Assembly: GCF_050337045.1 (NCBI RefSeq)
Contig: NZ_JAKJSO010000011.1
Span: 294,853 to 358,852 of the forward strand
Direction of reading: 5' to 3'
Origin: Photobacterium kagoshimensis
GTDB lineage: Bacteria > Pseudomonadota > Gammaproteobacteria > Enterobacterales > Vibrionaceae
Length of the DNA stretch: 64,000 nucleotides
In this document: piece after piece, positions 33,482 to 42,800 of the stretch
Layout: each line of letters begins with the position of its first letter
How positions within the stretch are numbered: position 1 is the stretch's first letter
Translations under genes and position numbers: made by a program
The notes under the pieces: generated by a model
What the model was told of the DNA's origin: nothing
Database searches by the model: none
Seen by the model: only the letters and a program-made list of their open reading frames with translations

Positions 33482-34098
33482 TTAACCTGTAGCTACTATG
33501 TAGACTTCATGCGAGCGATCTCGCGATGAGTCAGGTTTCCGAATTTTGACCACTTTGAACATGCTACGAATTTCAGCTAAATATTGGTCGAAGCCTTCAC
33601 CTTGGAAAACTTTTACCGCAAAACAGCTATTCGGCGCAAGTACCTGTCGACACATATCTAATGCTAGTTCAACAAGATACATAGCTCTAGGCTTATCTGA
33701 TGCTAAGTGTCACTCATATTGGGTGCCATATCAGACATCACTACATCAACCATATCAGGTTGAATGTATTCTAACAGTGCATCAAGTACCGATTCTTCAC
33801 GAAAATCACCCTATAAGAAACTCACACTAAGCAGTGAATCCATTGGTAAGGTGTCACAAGCAATCACTTGCCCGCTATCACCAACAATTTCAGCCGCATA
33901 CTGTAACAACCACTAGGTGCCGCGCAAAAAACGACAACTGTCATGCCCTGTTTCAGCCGTTTATCTTTGTTTTGAATTTCTTCTATTGAAGATTACACGG
34001 GAGCGATAGCCTTTCTTTTATGCTTCCTGAACATATTTATCATCAAAATGTTCTTTCCGCCAACGTCTGGAGCTACCAGATTATTTTTTTCTACTCAT
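33482..34098 (-). pseudogene. rlmE: Decayed rlmE (ftsJ) 23S rRNA U2552 2'-O-methyltransferase
   Basis: Translating the minus strand in pieces recovers an RlmE-like protein of the right total length (about 205 codons): RRWRKEHFDDKYVQEA, KQGMTVV, IVGDSGQVIACDTLPMDS, VMSDMAPNMSDT, and then an unbroken RAMYLVELALDMCRQVLAPN to HEVYIVATG. In-frame stops lie at 34081-34083, 34018-34020, 33961-33963, 33811-33813 and 33703-33705, with at least three frameshifts between pieces. The SAM motif GAAPGGW has become CAAPSGC and the N-terminal catalytic Lys region is lost. It lies between ftsH and yhbY, exactly where rlmE is expected. The number of lesions rules out one or two sequencing errors. Confidence 0.93.
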
Positions 34099-34237
34099 GA
34101 TTTAGCTAATGAGTTTGGCTACTTATTAAGTATACATTGCGATTTAACCACGATGCACACTAAACAAATTAGTCTTCTCGACTAGATGGCGTTAGAATAC
34201 CTCGTTTTCAACCCTAGTAATAAAAAATAGAGTCGTC

Positions 34238-34534
34238 ATGAATCTAAGCACCAAACAAAAGCAATTCCTAAAAGGCCTTGCTCACAACCTAAAACCAGTT
34301 GTACTTATGGGTGCAAACGGCTTAACTGAAGCCGTACTGGCAGAGATCGAACTTGCACTTGACCATCACGAATTAATTAAAGTGAAGGTTGCAACTGAAG
34401 ATCGCGAAACTAAAGTATTGATCGTAGATGCAATTGTTCGTGAAACTAAAGCAGAAAAAGTTCAAGTAATTGGTAAAACGCTTGTTCTTTACCGCCAAAG
34501 CGAAGCGCGCAAAATCGAGCTTCCACGCAAATAA
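34238..34534 (+). CDS. yhbY: Ribosome assembly RNA-binding protein YhbY
   Basis: A 98-aa CRM-domain protein associated with pre-50S particles. Typical features are MNLSTKQKQFLKGLAHNLKPVVLMGANGLTE (with the GANG loop) and the HELIKVKV strand. It is divergent from the rlmE remnant and convergent with greA, the conserved arrangement. GAGTCGTC is a weak ribosome site. Confidence 0.95.
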   Translation: MNLSTKQKQFLKGLAHNLKPVVLMGANGLTEAVLAEIELALDHHELIKVKVATEDRETKVLIVDAIVRETKAEKVQVIGKTLVLYRQSEARKIELPRK

Positions 34535-34560
34535 AAAAGGCCGCCGATGCGGCCTTTTTT
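34533..34560 (+). terminator. yhbY terminator
   Basis: AAAAAAGGCCGC-CGAT-GCGGCCTTTTTT, a 12-bp stem overlapping the end of yhbY, with U/A tails for both strands. Confidence 0.92.
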
Positions 34561-34630
34561 GTCTTTTAGCAAAACGAAAAAGTTACATTCTCTAACACAT
34601 TAATAGCACACGCCAATTCAAAATCGGCGA

Positions 34631-35104
34631 TTAAATGTACTCTACCTTTTCGATTTCAAATTCTTTTTGGCCGCCAGGTGTAGAAATAACCACTTCATCA
34701 CCTTCTTCTTTGCCAATTAAACCACGCGCAATTGGCGAGTTCACAGAAATGCGGCCCGCTTTAATGTTCGCTTCATCATCACCAACAATTTGGTAAGTCA
34801 CTTCATCTTCAGTTTCAACATCAATCAAATGAACGGTTGTACCGAAAATCACTTTACCCGTGTTGGTCATTTTGGTCACATCAATCACCTGTGCCACAGA
34901 CAACTTGTATTCGATATCGCGGATCTGCGCTTCACAGATACCCTGCTCTTCACGAGCGGCATGATATTCTGCGTTTTCTTTAAGGTCACCCAGTTCACGG
35001 GCCTCACCAATCGCTTGCGAAATAATCGGGCGACGCTTCATTAATACATCCAGTTCTTCACGCAGCTTTTTTTCGCCGCTAACTGTCATTGGTACTTTAT
35101 CCAT
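34631..35104 (-). CDS. greA: Transcription elongation factor GreA
   Basis: Binds the RNAP secondary channel and stimulates transcript cleavage. The 157 aa have the N-terminal coiled coil with the acidic tip (EARELGDLKENAEYHAAREEQ) and a C-terminal FKBP-like domain (VNSPIARGLIGKEEGDEV). It is convergent with yhbY and divergent from the porin. Confidence 0.97.
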   Translation of the reverse strand: MDKVPMTVSGEKKLREELDVLMKRRPIISQAIGEARELGDLKENAEYHAAREEQGICEAQIRDIEYKLSVAQVIDVTKMTNTGKVIFGTTVHLIDVETEDEVTYQIVGDDEANIKAGRISVNSPIARGLIGKEEGDEVVISTPGGQKEFEIEKVEYI

Positions 35105-35596
35105 TTCAACTTCCTCATGTCTTCATGCCGCGCATTTCAGACAAATAAAAGCCACTCAGTAACGACCTGAGTGTCATTAATTCACAAAAGATTGTTGTCT
35201 ATTTTAAACAAATATCATCGATAGGTCACCTATTGCTGTATCTAGATGCTTTTGTTCTCATATCAAATAATCAATCGCCACATATCTGATTAAACAACAA
35301 AATAATGCTGGAATGGTCACATTTTGAGTCACAAGAAAACGAAAATAACCACAACACCTTTACGTTATTTTTCTAAAACATACTAAAAAATACATTTTTG
35401 ACTGAACTTCCAGTATAGCAACTAAGTTATTGTTTAGTAATGACTAATCATGATAGCACGTCAAACCACTCTTCACTAAAAACATTTTTTTTAGCTTTTT
35501 TTACTAACGCTAGCTCCCTATAACCAGTAAAAAGAACGCCATGCATTTACATATTGAAGTGCATCAAATAAAAAAATATTTTAAAAGGATTCAGCA
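35105..35596 (+). promoter_or_regulatory. greA-ompU divergent intergenic region
   Basis: This 492-bp, very A/T-rich gap carries the control region of the porin gene and the greA promoter. A ToxR-type direct repeat is annotated separately at 35374-35388. AAAGGATTCAGCA gives the porin ribosome site. I found no credible small gene. Confidence 0.6.
35374..35388 (+). promoter_or_regulatory. ToxR-type direct repeat upstream of the porin
   Basis: TAAAA-CATAC-TAAAA fits exactly the TNAAA-N5-TNAAA direct repeat described for ToxR at Vibrio cholerae ompU, ompT and toxT. It lies 209 bp before the porin start. In A/T-rich DNA a chance match is possible, but the gene downstream is the expected target. 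Confidence 0.45.
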
Positions 35597-36553
35597 ATGA
35601 ACAAGAACCTGATTGCTCTAGCAGTAGCAGCAGCGACTCTTTCTGGTGCAGCACAAGCGGCAGAAGTATACTCAGACGAAACTTCAAGCCTAGCAATTGG
35701 CGGTCGTATCGAAGCACGTGCAGCGCTTAAAGATAGCGTAGTAACTGATAAAACACGTACACGTGTAAACATCGGCGCTAAATCAGACATCACTGATTCT
35801 GTATACGGTCTTGGTTTCTTTGAGCGTGAATTCAAAGGTAACAAAGGTGATGACGAAAACCGTAAGCTTTACGCTGGTATTGGTTCTGACTACGGTCAAG
35901 TAGTGTACGGTAAAATCGACGGTACACTAGGCATGATCACTGACTTCACTGATATCATGGCTTTCCACGGTAACGGTGCTGGTGAGAAAATCGAAGCGGC
36001 TGACCGCGCGTCTAACAGCCTTGCGTACACAGGTTCTTTCGACAACCTAGTAGTTAAAGCTAACTACCGTTTTAAAGACGCTAAAGAAGGCGAGAAGAAA
36101 AACGACGGTTACGCGCTAGGTGCTACTTACGCACTAGACATGGGTCTACGTTTCGGTGCAGGCTACGCACAACAAGAAACTGGCTCAGAAAAAACTGATA
36201 AAGCTAACAAGCAAGCTTTCGCTGCGGTTTCTTACGAAATCAGTGATTTCTACTTCGCAGGTCTTTACCAAGATGCTCGTCAAGGTTCTAACAAAGCACG
36301 TGGCTACGAAGTTGCGGCTAAGTACACACTAGACAAGCTAGTATTCTCTGGTACTTTCAACTACCTAAAACCACGTAACGTTGATAATGCAGAAGCAGCT
36401 GTGAACGCATACGCTGTTGACGCAACTTACTTCTTCACTAACAACTTCCGTACTTACGCGTCTTACAAGCTAGACCGTGCTAAGACTGAAGTTAATGGTA
36501 AGAAAGAGCGTAACAAAGACGAAATCGTATTCGGTGCACGTTACGACTTCTAA
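35597..36553 (+). CDS. ompU: OmpU/OmpL-type outer-membrane porin
   Basis: General diffusion porin. A clear signal peptide (MNKNLIALAVAAATLSGAAQA, cleaved before AEVYSDETS) is followed by alternating beta strands and a C-terminal FGARYDF ending in Phe, the Bam signal. At 318 aa it is somewhat short for the family. Codon use is strongly biased to preferred codons (for example CGT, GGT, AAC), as in highly expressed genes. Position between greA and dacB matches V. cholerae ompU; Photobacterium homologues are called OmpL. It has its own UUCG-loop terminator. Confidence 0.88.
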   Translation: MNKNLIALAVAAATLSGAAQAAEVYSDETSSLAIGGRIEARAALKDSVVTDKTRTRVNIGAKSDITDSVYGLGFFEREFKGNKGDDENRKLYAGIGSDYGQVVYGKIDGTLGMITDFTDIMAFHGNGAGEKIEAADRASNSLAYTGSFDNLVVKANYRFKDAKEGEKKNDGYALGATYALDMGLRFGAGYAQQETGSEKTDKANKQAFAAVSYEISDFYFAGLYQDARQGSNKARGYEVAAKYTLDKLVFSGTFNYLKPRNVDNAEAAVNAYAVDATYFFTNNFRTYASYKLDRAKTEVNGKKERNKDEIVFGARYDF

Positions 36554-36585
36554 TCCCGTTTGGATTAAAAGCGCAATATGCTGAT

Positions 36586-36613
36586 AAACGCAGACTTCGG
36601 TCTGCGTTTTTTT
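36586..36613 (+). terminator. ompU terminator
   Basis: AAACGCAGAC-TTCG-GTCTGCGTTTTTTT, a 10-bp stem closed by C(UUCG)G with U-run, 33 bp after the stop. Confidence 0.93.
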
Positions 36614-36693
36614 GTTTTATTAACCATTACTCTGACATTCTGGTAAATAATTCAGCTATGATGCAATAAATGCTTTCACTTCAAGCCTGTATC

Positions 36694-38199
36694 ATGACTC
36701 TCTCTCTGCTTTCAAAACGCACTTTATGCCTACTGCTTGCTGCGACTTTCTCTCACCAAGTCATAGCGACAACAGATAACTCTTTGCACGCGGACATCAC
36801 TCAAGCGCTCGCTCTCTTACCGTCGGGCAATAGCAGCAGCGTGATTGTGGCGCAGCATGGCGTACCGCCACAAAAAAGCCCGACGATAATGTGGCAACAA
36901 AATCCGCAGCAACTTCGCTCGCCAGCCAGCACCCAAAAATTATTAACTGCATTAGCGGCCAAACTCTATCTCCCCTCAGATTTTAGCTTCAATACCGATA
37001 TAGAATTAGGACCGAAAGATGGTAAGCAAGATCTCATCATTCGCTTTAGCGGCGATCCTTTGTTTAGTCGAAAAGATCTCACGGCTTTGCTGAGAAAAGT
37101 GAAACTGCAGGGCATTACTCGCATAGAGGGTAATATTTACCTTGATGGCAGTATTTTTAATGGCTACGAGCGTGCTGTCGGCTGGCCGTGGGACATTTTA
37201 GGGGTTTGCTACAGTGCGCCATCTAGTAGCATCAGCCTTGAACATAACTGTGTGCAAGGTGCTATTTATAGCAATAATCATGAAGGGCAACTAACTCGAG
37301 TAAATGTACCTTCTCACCAGCCTATTACCGTCACAACTCAGGCTCACGTTGTTTCTAAAGCACAGCAAAAAGCGCAATTTTGCGATTTAGAGCTTTATGC
37401 TCAACCCGATAACCGCTATCAATTAAATGGCTGTCTATTACAACGCGAAAAGCCGTTGCCTCTTAATTTTGCGGTCCAAGATACTAAAGCCTTCACCCAG
37501 CAGGTGTTGTTAGCTGAACTCAAACGTTTAGGCATTCGGTTCACGGGGGAGATCAAGCATAGTGACAACCATCATGGCCAACGCATCGCTCGCCATCAAT
37601 CCGCGCCATTGCCTGAACTGTTAGCCATCATGCTCAAAGATTCCGACAACCTTATTGCCGATAATCTGACAAAAACACTGGGGCATTACTACTTCCAGCA
37701 ACCCGGTAATTTCGCCAACGGCACTGCTGCGATTAAAGCGATTTTAAACGATGAAGCAGGGATCGATCTTAACAATGCCGTCTTAGTCGATGGCTCTGGC
37801 CTATCGCGTAATAACCGCTTAACCGCGGAACAACTGCTCGATGTCATGAATTACTTGATTGCGCACGATCAACAACTCGGCCTTTTAGCGGCCCTACCCG
37901 TTGCCAATAAAAGTGGTACCTTGCGCTACCGCCCCAGCTTACGAAAACTGCCATTGGCTGGTAATTTAACGGCAAAAAGTGGCTCACTATACGGGGCTTA
38001 CAATCTTGCAGGCGTGCTTAAAACAGCATCCGGCCAGTCACTGATCGTGATCCAGCTGATCAATAACTATCACCCGATTAAACCATTGGACGATAAGCCG
38101 ATTACCCCCGCTATTACTCGGTTTGAAAAAGCCTTCTATGAGACCTTGTACTATGCAGACACCAACACACTTGCTGTAAAACCGCAGAACACGCAGTAA
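36694..38199 (+). CDS. dacB: D-alanyl-D-alanine carboxypeptidase/endopeptidase PBP4 (DacB)
   Basis: Periplasmic low-molecular-weight penicillin-binding protein that trims or cleaves peptidoglycan cross-links. It shows a signal peptide, the SxxK motif in SPASTQKLLTALAA, the SxN motif in KDSDNLIADNL and KSG in LTAKSGSLYGAYN, plus the insert domain between them. The frame opens eight codons earlier at 36670 (MLSLQACI); MTLSLLSKRTLCLLLAATF is the more typical signal-peptide start. The gene is convergent with the mgtE-like gene. Confidence 0.92.
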   Translation: MTLSLLSKRTLCLLLAATFSHQVIATTDNSLHADITQALALLPSGNSSSVIVAQHGVPPQKSPTIMWQQNPQQLRSPASTQKLLTALAAKLYLPSDFSFNTDIELGPKDGKQDLIIRFSGDPLFSRKDLTALLRKVKLQGITRIEGNIYLDGSIFNGYERAVGWPWDILGVCYSAPSSSISLEHNCVQGAIYSNNHEGQLTRVNVPSHQPITVTTQAHVVSKAQQKAQFCDLELYAQPDNRYQLNGCLLQREKPLPLNFAVQDTKAFTQQVLLAELKRLGIRFTGEIKHSDNHHGQRIARHQSAPLPELLAIMLKDSDNLIADNLTKTLGHYYFQQPGNFANGTAAIKAILNDEAGIDLNNAVLVDGSGLSRNNRLTAEQLLDVMNYLIAHDQQLGLLAALPVANKSGTLRYRPSLRKLPLAGNLTAKSGSLYGAYNLAGVLKTASGQSLIVIQLINNYHPIKPLDDKPITPAITRFEKAFYETLYYADTNTLAVKPQNTQ

Positions 38200-38201
38200 A
38201 G

Positions 38202-38233
38202 AAAAAGCCCCAGAGCATCTCACTCTGGGGCTT
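38202..38233. terminator. Terminator between dacB and the mgtE-like gene
   Basis: AAGCCCCAGAG and CTCTGGGGCTT pair around CATCTCA. The five A to the left give the U-run for the minus-strand transcript; for dacB the stem ends in CTTAT. Confidence 0.85.
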
Positions 38234-38284
38234 ATCGATAGCAGTTAGACTCGATACGAGCAGTGTAATAATGGAAGCAAAACG

Positions 38285-39133
38285 CTAAGCAAGCCCTAGC
38301 ATCCAATTCACTGTCGTGAAGTAAATCATCATACCGGTAATATCAACCACAGAGGCCAGTACCGGACTAACCAAGACAGCAGGGTCCAATCGGCATGCGC
38401 GCGCAATCATAGGTAATACCCCACCAATACTGGTCGAAATGACAACCTGAATTGAAATTGCCATACCAATAGCAATCGCAATATCATCTAAATTAATCCC
38501 AAAAGGTAATGTCGAGCTATCACTAAACAACATCACGCGAGCGATGATCACCCCAGCTAATACACCTGCGATAACCAATGAAACCCGAAATTCTTTCCAC
38601 AATACGGCCAGCCAGTCTTTACACCGTATCTCTTCCATCGCTAAGGCTCGTACCACCAAGGTTGCAGCTTGCGACCCCGTGTTACCACCTGCAGCCGCAA
38701 TCACCGGCATGTAGATAGCCAAAAGCACTAGCTGACTGAGGGTATCTTCGTAATGCGAAATGATCAGGCCAGAAACTATCCCCAAAAGGGCCAGACTCAC
38801 AATCCAACCGATACGCTCACGTACGTGAGACATCACACTGTTTTGTAAATAATGTCCCGCAGGTTCCGCTTCAGAACAAATAAGGCCAAGGCCATTGGCC
38901 AAATGACGCATGCGCTTTTCTTCATTCATCTCATCTAAGCGATCAAGTAAGCATTGCACGTGTCTCAGAGGGCATTCATGTAATACTGCAATGGCTTCAG
39001 AAATGGGCATAACAACCAATAACTTCGCTTGTTCTTGCGCGTTGTATTTCAAAAATGCATTTTTTGCTGCTAGCACATCATTATGTGCTAGTTGTTCGTT
39101 TGCAGTTTGCACTGCACAGTTCATTACCGCCAT
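38285..39133 (-). CDS. Short MgtE-family Mg2+ channel lacking CBS domains
   Basis: Probable Mg2+ (divalent cation) channel of the inner membrane. The start at 39133 is supported by GGGAGA six nt upstream, giving 282 aa. Residues 1-100 resemble a shortened MgtE N domain (soluble, helical). There is no CBS pair, and five hydrophobic helices follow. Pore signatures are present: MPVIAAAGGNTGSQAATLVVR and the RLDPAVLVSP plus VVDITGMMIYF segment with the ion-site Asp. Classical MgtE (about 450 aa) senses Mg2+ through its N and CBS domains, so gating here must differ. A long structured leader with a small ORF precedes it. Confidence 0.85.
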   Translation of the reverse strand: MAVMNCAVQTANEQLAHNDVLAAKNAFLKYNAQEQAKLLVVMPISEAIAVLHECPLRHVQCLLDRLDEMNEEKRMRHLANGLGLICSEAEPAGHYLQNSVMSHVRERIGWIVSLALLGIVSGLIISHYEDTLSQLVLLAIYMPVIAAAGGNTGSQAATLVVRALAMEEIRCKDWLAVLWKEFRVSLVIAGVLAGVIIARVMLFSDSSTLPFGINLDDIAIAIGMAISIQVVISTSIGGVLPMIARACRLDPAVLVSPVLASVVDITGMMIYFTTVNWMLGLA

Positions 39134-39419
39134 AGCGAATCTCCCGATTGGCAAGCACTGAGTGCACAACAGTCACTCAGCCAACAGTAACGACCACCAG
39201 AATTAACCTAGCTAACGCCCAGTACGTACAGCGATACCTTGATGAACACCATAAATAACCCGAGCTATCAGTCGTTATGCCGTAGCAAAACGAGACAGTT
39301 ACTGCGTGGCGCACTCGGTGGATAACCACAATTAAGGGCTGTTCTTTATCGTTTCATCAGTCTATTGCTGCGCCATGCTTTTTATTTGTATTCAATAAAA
39401 AGGCACACGTAAGCACTAT

Positions 39420-39644
39420 CAGCTATCTGACAAATTCAACATTGAGATATAAGGAAGAAAATCGAGGAAAAACATTGGTTGCGTATTAAGTAGGCTTAAT
39501 AGCAATAGACATGCGTTCCGAACCTACTAAGATCCGGACAATAGGAGACCGACACCGTTAGCGGGTTTGATTTTCCACCTTCATACTCGGGGGATGGTCG
39601 GTATCGTTCATTTACGTCTCCAAAAAATGCCGCAGTAGTGCGAC
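39420..39644 (-). promoter_or_regulatory. Structured leader of the mgtE-like gene
   Basis: In the minus-strand RNA, the leader-peptide Shine-Dalgarno (GGAG) and ACCGAC inside its coding region can pair with the continuous segment GTCGGTCTCC just after its stop. Further on, TTAGTAGGTT can pair with AAGCCTACTTAA. Alternatively TATTAAG-CCTA-CTTAATA folds locally (39484-39501); the two cannot coexist. A C/U-rich, G-poor tract (about 39425-39475) follows, resembling a Rho loading site. Another 290 nt, including an A/U hairpin at 39378-39402, precede the main ORF. Confidence 0.6.
39558..39611 (-). CDS. 17-residue leader peptide upstream of the mgtE-like gene
   Basis: An ATG with GGAGA six nt upstream opens the frame MNDTDHPPSMKVENQTR. 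The acidic and proline cluster D-T-D-H-P-P near the N-terminus recalls the 17-residue MgtL leader of Salmonella mgtA. In MgtL such residues destabilise translating ribosomes when Mg2+ is low and so report Mg2+. Its codons overlap one arm of a hairpin. The start lies about 33 nt from the predicted transcription start. Translation is inferred from the ribosome site and context only. Confidence 0.6.
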   Translation of the reverse strand: MNDTDHPPSMKVENQTR

Positions 39645-39650
39645 GTGGTA

Positions 39651-39678
39651 ATTCTACGGGATTCACTCATGCGTGCAA
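39651..39678 (-). promoter_or_regulatory. Sigma70 promoter of the mgtE-like leader
   Basis: On the minus strand TTGCAC and TAGAAT are separated by 16 bp, a good consensus promoter. A short GC hairpin (GTCGCA-CTAC-TGCGGC) followed by six U lies just downstream, before the leader ORF. Confidence 0.6.
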
Positions 39679-39781
39679 GGTATTTAAGCCAATAATTTGC
39701 CACAAAATATTTCTAGTACTTGTCATAGCGCACCCAAGTAGAATAAAGCCTCTAGCCATCCTATTTTCTATGCAGATAAAC

Positions 39782-39810
39782 AAAAGCCCGCCATCGCGGC
39801 GGGCTTGTTT
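39782..39810. terminator. carB terminator
   Basis: AAGCCCGCC-ATCGC-GGCGGGCTT with U/A tails on both strands, about 32 bp after the carB stop. Confidence 0.9.
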
Positions 39811-39841
39811 TTTACATGTTCACGCTAATGCGCAGGCATAA

Positions 39842-42800
39842 TTACGCGTTGTTAATACGCGCGTGTAATTCTTGAACTGATGTAACCTTGTTACGGTCAT
39901 CTGCAGTCCATGCCATGCAGGTTGCGAACGCCGCGTTTAACGTTGTGGTGTAGTTCACTTTCTCAGCTAATGCACCACGACGAAGTACTTTTGAGTCTTC
40001 AATCGCTTGACGGCCTTCTGCTGTATTCACAATGTAGGTGTATTCATTGTTCTTGATACGATCAAGAATGTGAGGACGGCCTTCATGTACTTTGTTTACT
40101 AGGCGAGGGTTAATGCCCGCTTCGCCTAGAATAACCGCAGTACCGTGAGTTGCATCTAGCTCGTAGCCCAATTTGATTAGCTTAGACGCTAGATCCACCA
40201 CGCGCTGTTTGTCATTTTCACGAACAGACAGTAGCGCGCGACCGCTTGCTTGTTTCTCTTTGCTACAACCCAATTCTGCTTTGGCGAATGCTTCTGCGAA
40301 GGTATCACCCACGCCCATCACCTCACCAGTAGAGCGCATTTCTGGACCTAACAGTGGGTCAACACCAGGGAATTTATTGAACGGCAGCACCACTTCTTTA
40401 ACCGAGTAGTAAGGTGGAATAATCTCTTTGGTAAAGCCTTGTGACTCAAGAGACTGACCCGCCATTACACGTGCAGCAATTTTCGCAAGAGGTGCACCTG
40501 TTGCTTTCGATACAAACGGTACGGTACGCGCTGCGCGTGGGTTCACTTCGATAAGGTAAACTTCGTTATCCTTAACCGCAAACTGGGTATTCATCAGGCC
40601 GCGAACACCAAGTTCAAAGGCTAGTTTCTCAACTTGCTGACGCATCACATCTTGGATTTCTTGACTTAGCGTATAAGCAGGCAGTGAACATGCTGAGTCA
40701 CCTGAGTGAACGCCTGCTTGTTCAATGTGCTCCATGATGCCGCCGATAACAACGCGCTCACCATCACAAATCGCATCCACATCCACTTCAACTGCGTCAT
40801 CTAGGAAGCGGTCAAGAAGCACGGGGGATTCATTCGATACGCTAACCGCTTCATTGAAGTAGCGACGTAAGTCTTGCTCATCGTATACGATTTCCATCGC
40901 ACGACCACCCAGTACATAAGAAGGGCGAACAACCAATGGGAAGCCGATATCTTTTGACTTTTCAATCGCTTGCTCCATTGTTGTTACTGTCGCATTTTCA
41001 GGCTGAAGCAGGCCTAGACGCTCTACTGCCGCTTGGAAACGTTCACGGTCTTCCGCACGGTCGATGGCATCCGGGCTAGTACCGATAATTGGTACACCTG
41101 CCGCCTCAAGTGCGCGCGCCAGTTTAAGTGGTGTTTGGCCGCCGTACTGAACAATTACGCCTTTTGGCTTTTCAACGCGTGCGATAGCCAAGACATCTTC
41201 CAGCGTTACTGGCTCGAAGTATAGACGGTCAGAGGTATCGTAATCTGTCGATACTGTCTCTGGGTTACAGTTAACCATAATGGTTTCGTAACCGTCTTCG
41301 CGTAGTGCAAGTGATGCATGTACACAACAGTAATCAAATTCAATACCTTGGCCGATACGGTTTGGACCGCCACCTAGGATCATGATTTTATCTTTGGCTG
41401 TCGGGTTTGCTTCACACTCGTCATCGTATGATGAGTACATGTACGCCGTGTCAGACGAGAATTCCGCCGCACAGGTATCAACTCGCTTGTATACTGGGTG
41501 GATGTCGTACTGGTCACGTAGACGGCGAATCTCACTTTCCGCTACCCCCAGTAGTTTAGCAAGGCGAGCATCGGCAAAACCTTTACGCTTAAGTTGGCGC
41601 AGTACCGTTTCGTTCAGGCCTGCAAAACCACCATCTTTAACCGCTTGTTCTGCTTTTACTAAGTCTTCGATTTGTACTAGGAACCAACGGTCAACATTGG
41701 TTAGGTTGAACACGCCATCAACAGACATACCCGCGCGGAAGGCATCCGCGATGTACCAAATACGCTCAGCGCCTGCATCTTTTAGTTCGTGACGAATAGT
41801 CGTTAGTGCGTCTGGCGCATCTAGATCAACCATTTCATCAAAACCATTCGCGCCAACTTCTAGGCCACGAAGTGCTTTTTGTAGTGATTCTTGTTGGTTA
41901 CGACCAATCGCCATCACTTCACCCACTGACTTCATTTGCGTGGTTAGGCGGTCATTCGCGCCTGCAAATTTCTCGAAGTTAAAGCGAGGGATCTTCGTTA
42001 CTACGTAATCGATTGTTGGTTCGAATGATGCAGGTGTTGCGCCACCTGTGATGTCATTCATTAGCTCATCAAGGGTGAAACCAACCGCTAGTTTTGCCGC
42101 AATTTTTGCAATCGGGAAACCTGTCGCTTTCGACGCTAACGCTGAAGAGCGAGATACACGCGGGTTCATCTCGATGATAACCATGCGGCCATCTTTCGGA
42201 TTGATACCAAACTGTACGTTTGAACCACCCGTTTCAACACCAATTTCACGCAGTACCGCTAGCGATGCATTACGCATCAACTGGTATTCTTTGTCTGTTA
42301 GTGTTTGTGCAGGTGCCACTGTGATTGAGTCACCAGTGTGAATACCCATAGGGTCAAAGTTTTCAATCGTACATACAATGATACAGTTGTCGTTTTTATC
42401 ACGAACCACTTCCATCTCGTACTCTTTCCAACCAATTAACGACTCATCAATCAGTAACTCGTTAGTTGGCGAAAGGTCTAAGCCGCGACGACAAATTTCG
42501 TCAAACTCTTCTTTGTTGTACGCGATACCACCGCCCGTACCACCCATAGTGAACGATGGGCGAATAATACAAGGAAAGCCAACCATGTCTAAAACTTTGT
42601 AAGCTTCTTCCATTGTTTTCGCGGTATCAGCCGTTGGACACTCAAGGCCAATTGACTTCATTGCTTTATCAAAGCGAGAACGATCTTCTGCTTTATCAAT
42701 CGCATCAGCCGTTGCACCAATCATTTCTACGTCGAACTCTTCCAGTACACCGTGCTTTTCTAAATCAAGTGCACAGTTCAATGCTGTTTGGCCACCCATA

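Noticed and set aside
33482..33682. 66-aa RlmE C-terminal frame as a separate gene
   Set aside because: It is the last intact piece of the decayed rlmE and lacks the SAM-binding half, so it is described under the pseudogene.
39470..39644. M-box or yybP-ykoY riboswitch upstream of the mgtE-like gene
   Set aside because: The conserved core sequences of these metal riboswitches could not be found on the transcribed strand; the leader-peptide explanation fits better.
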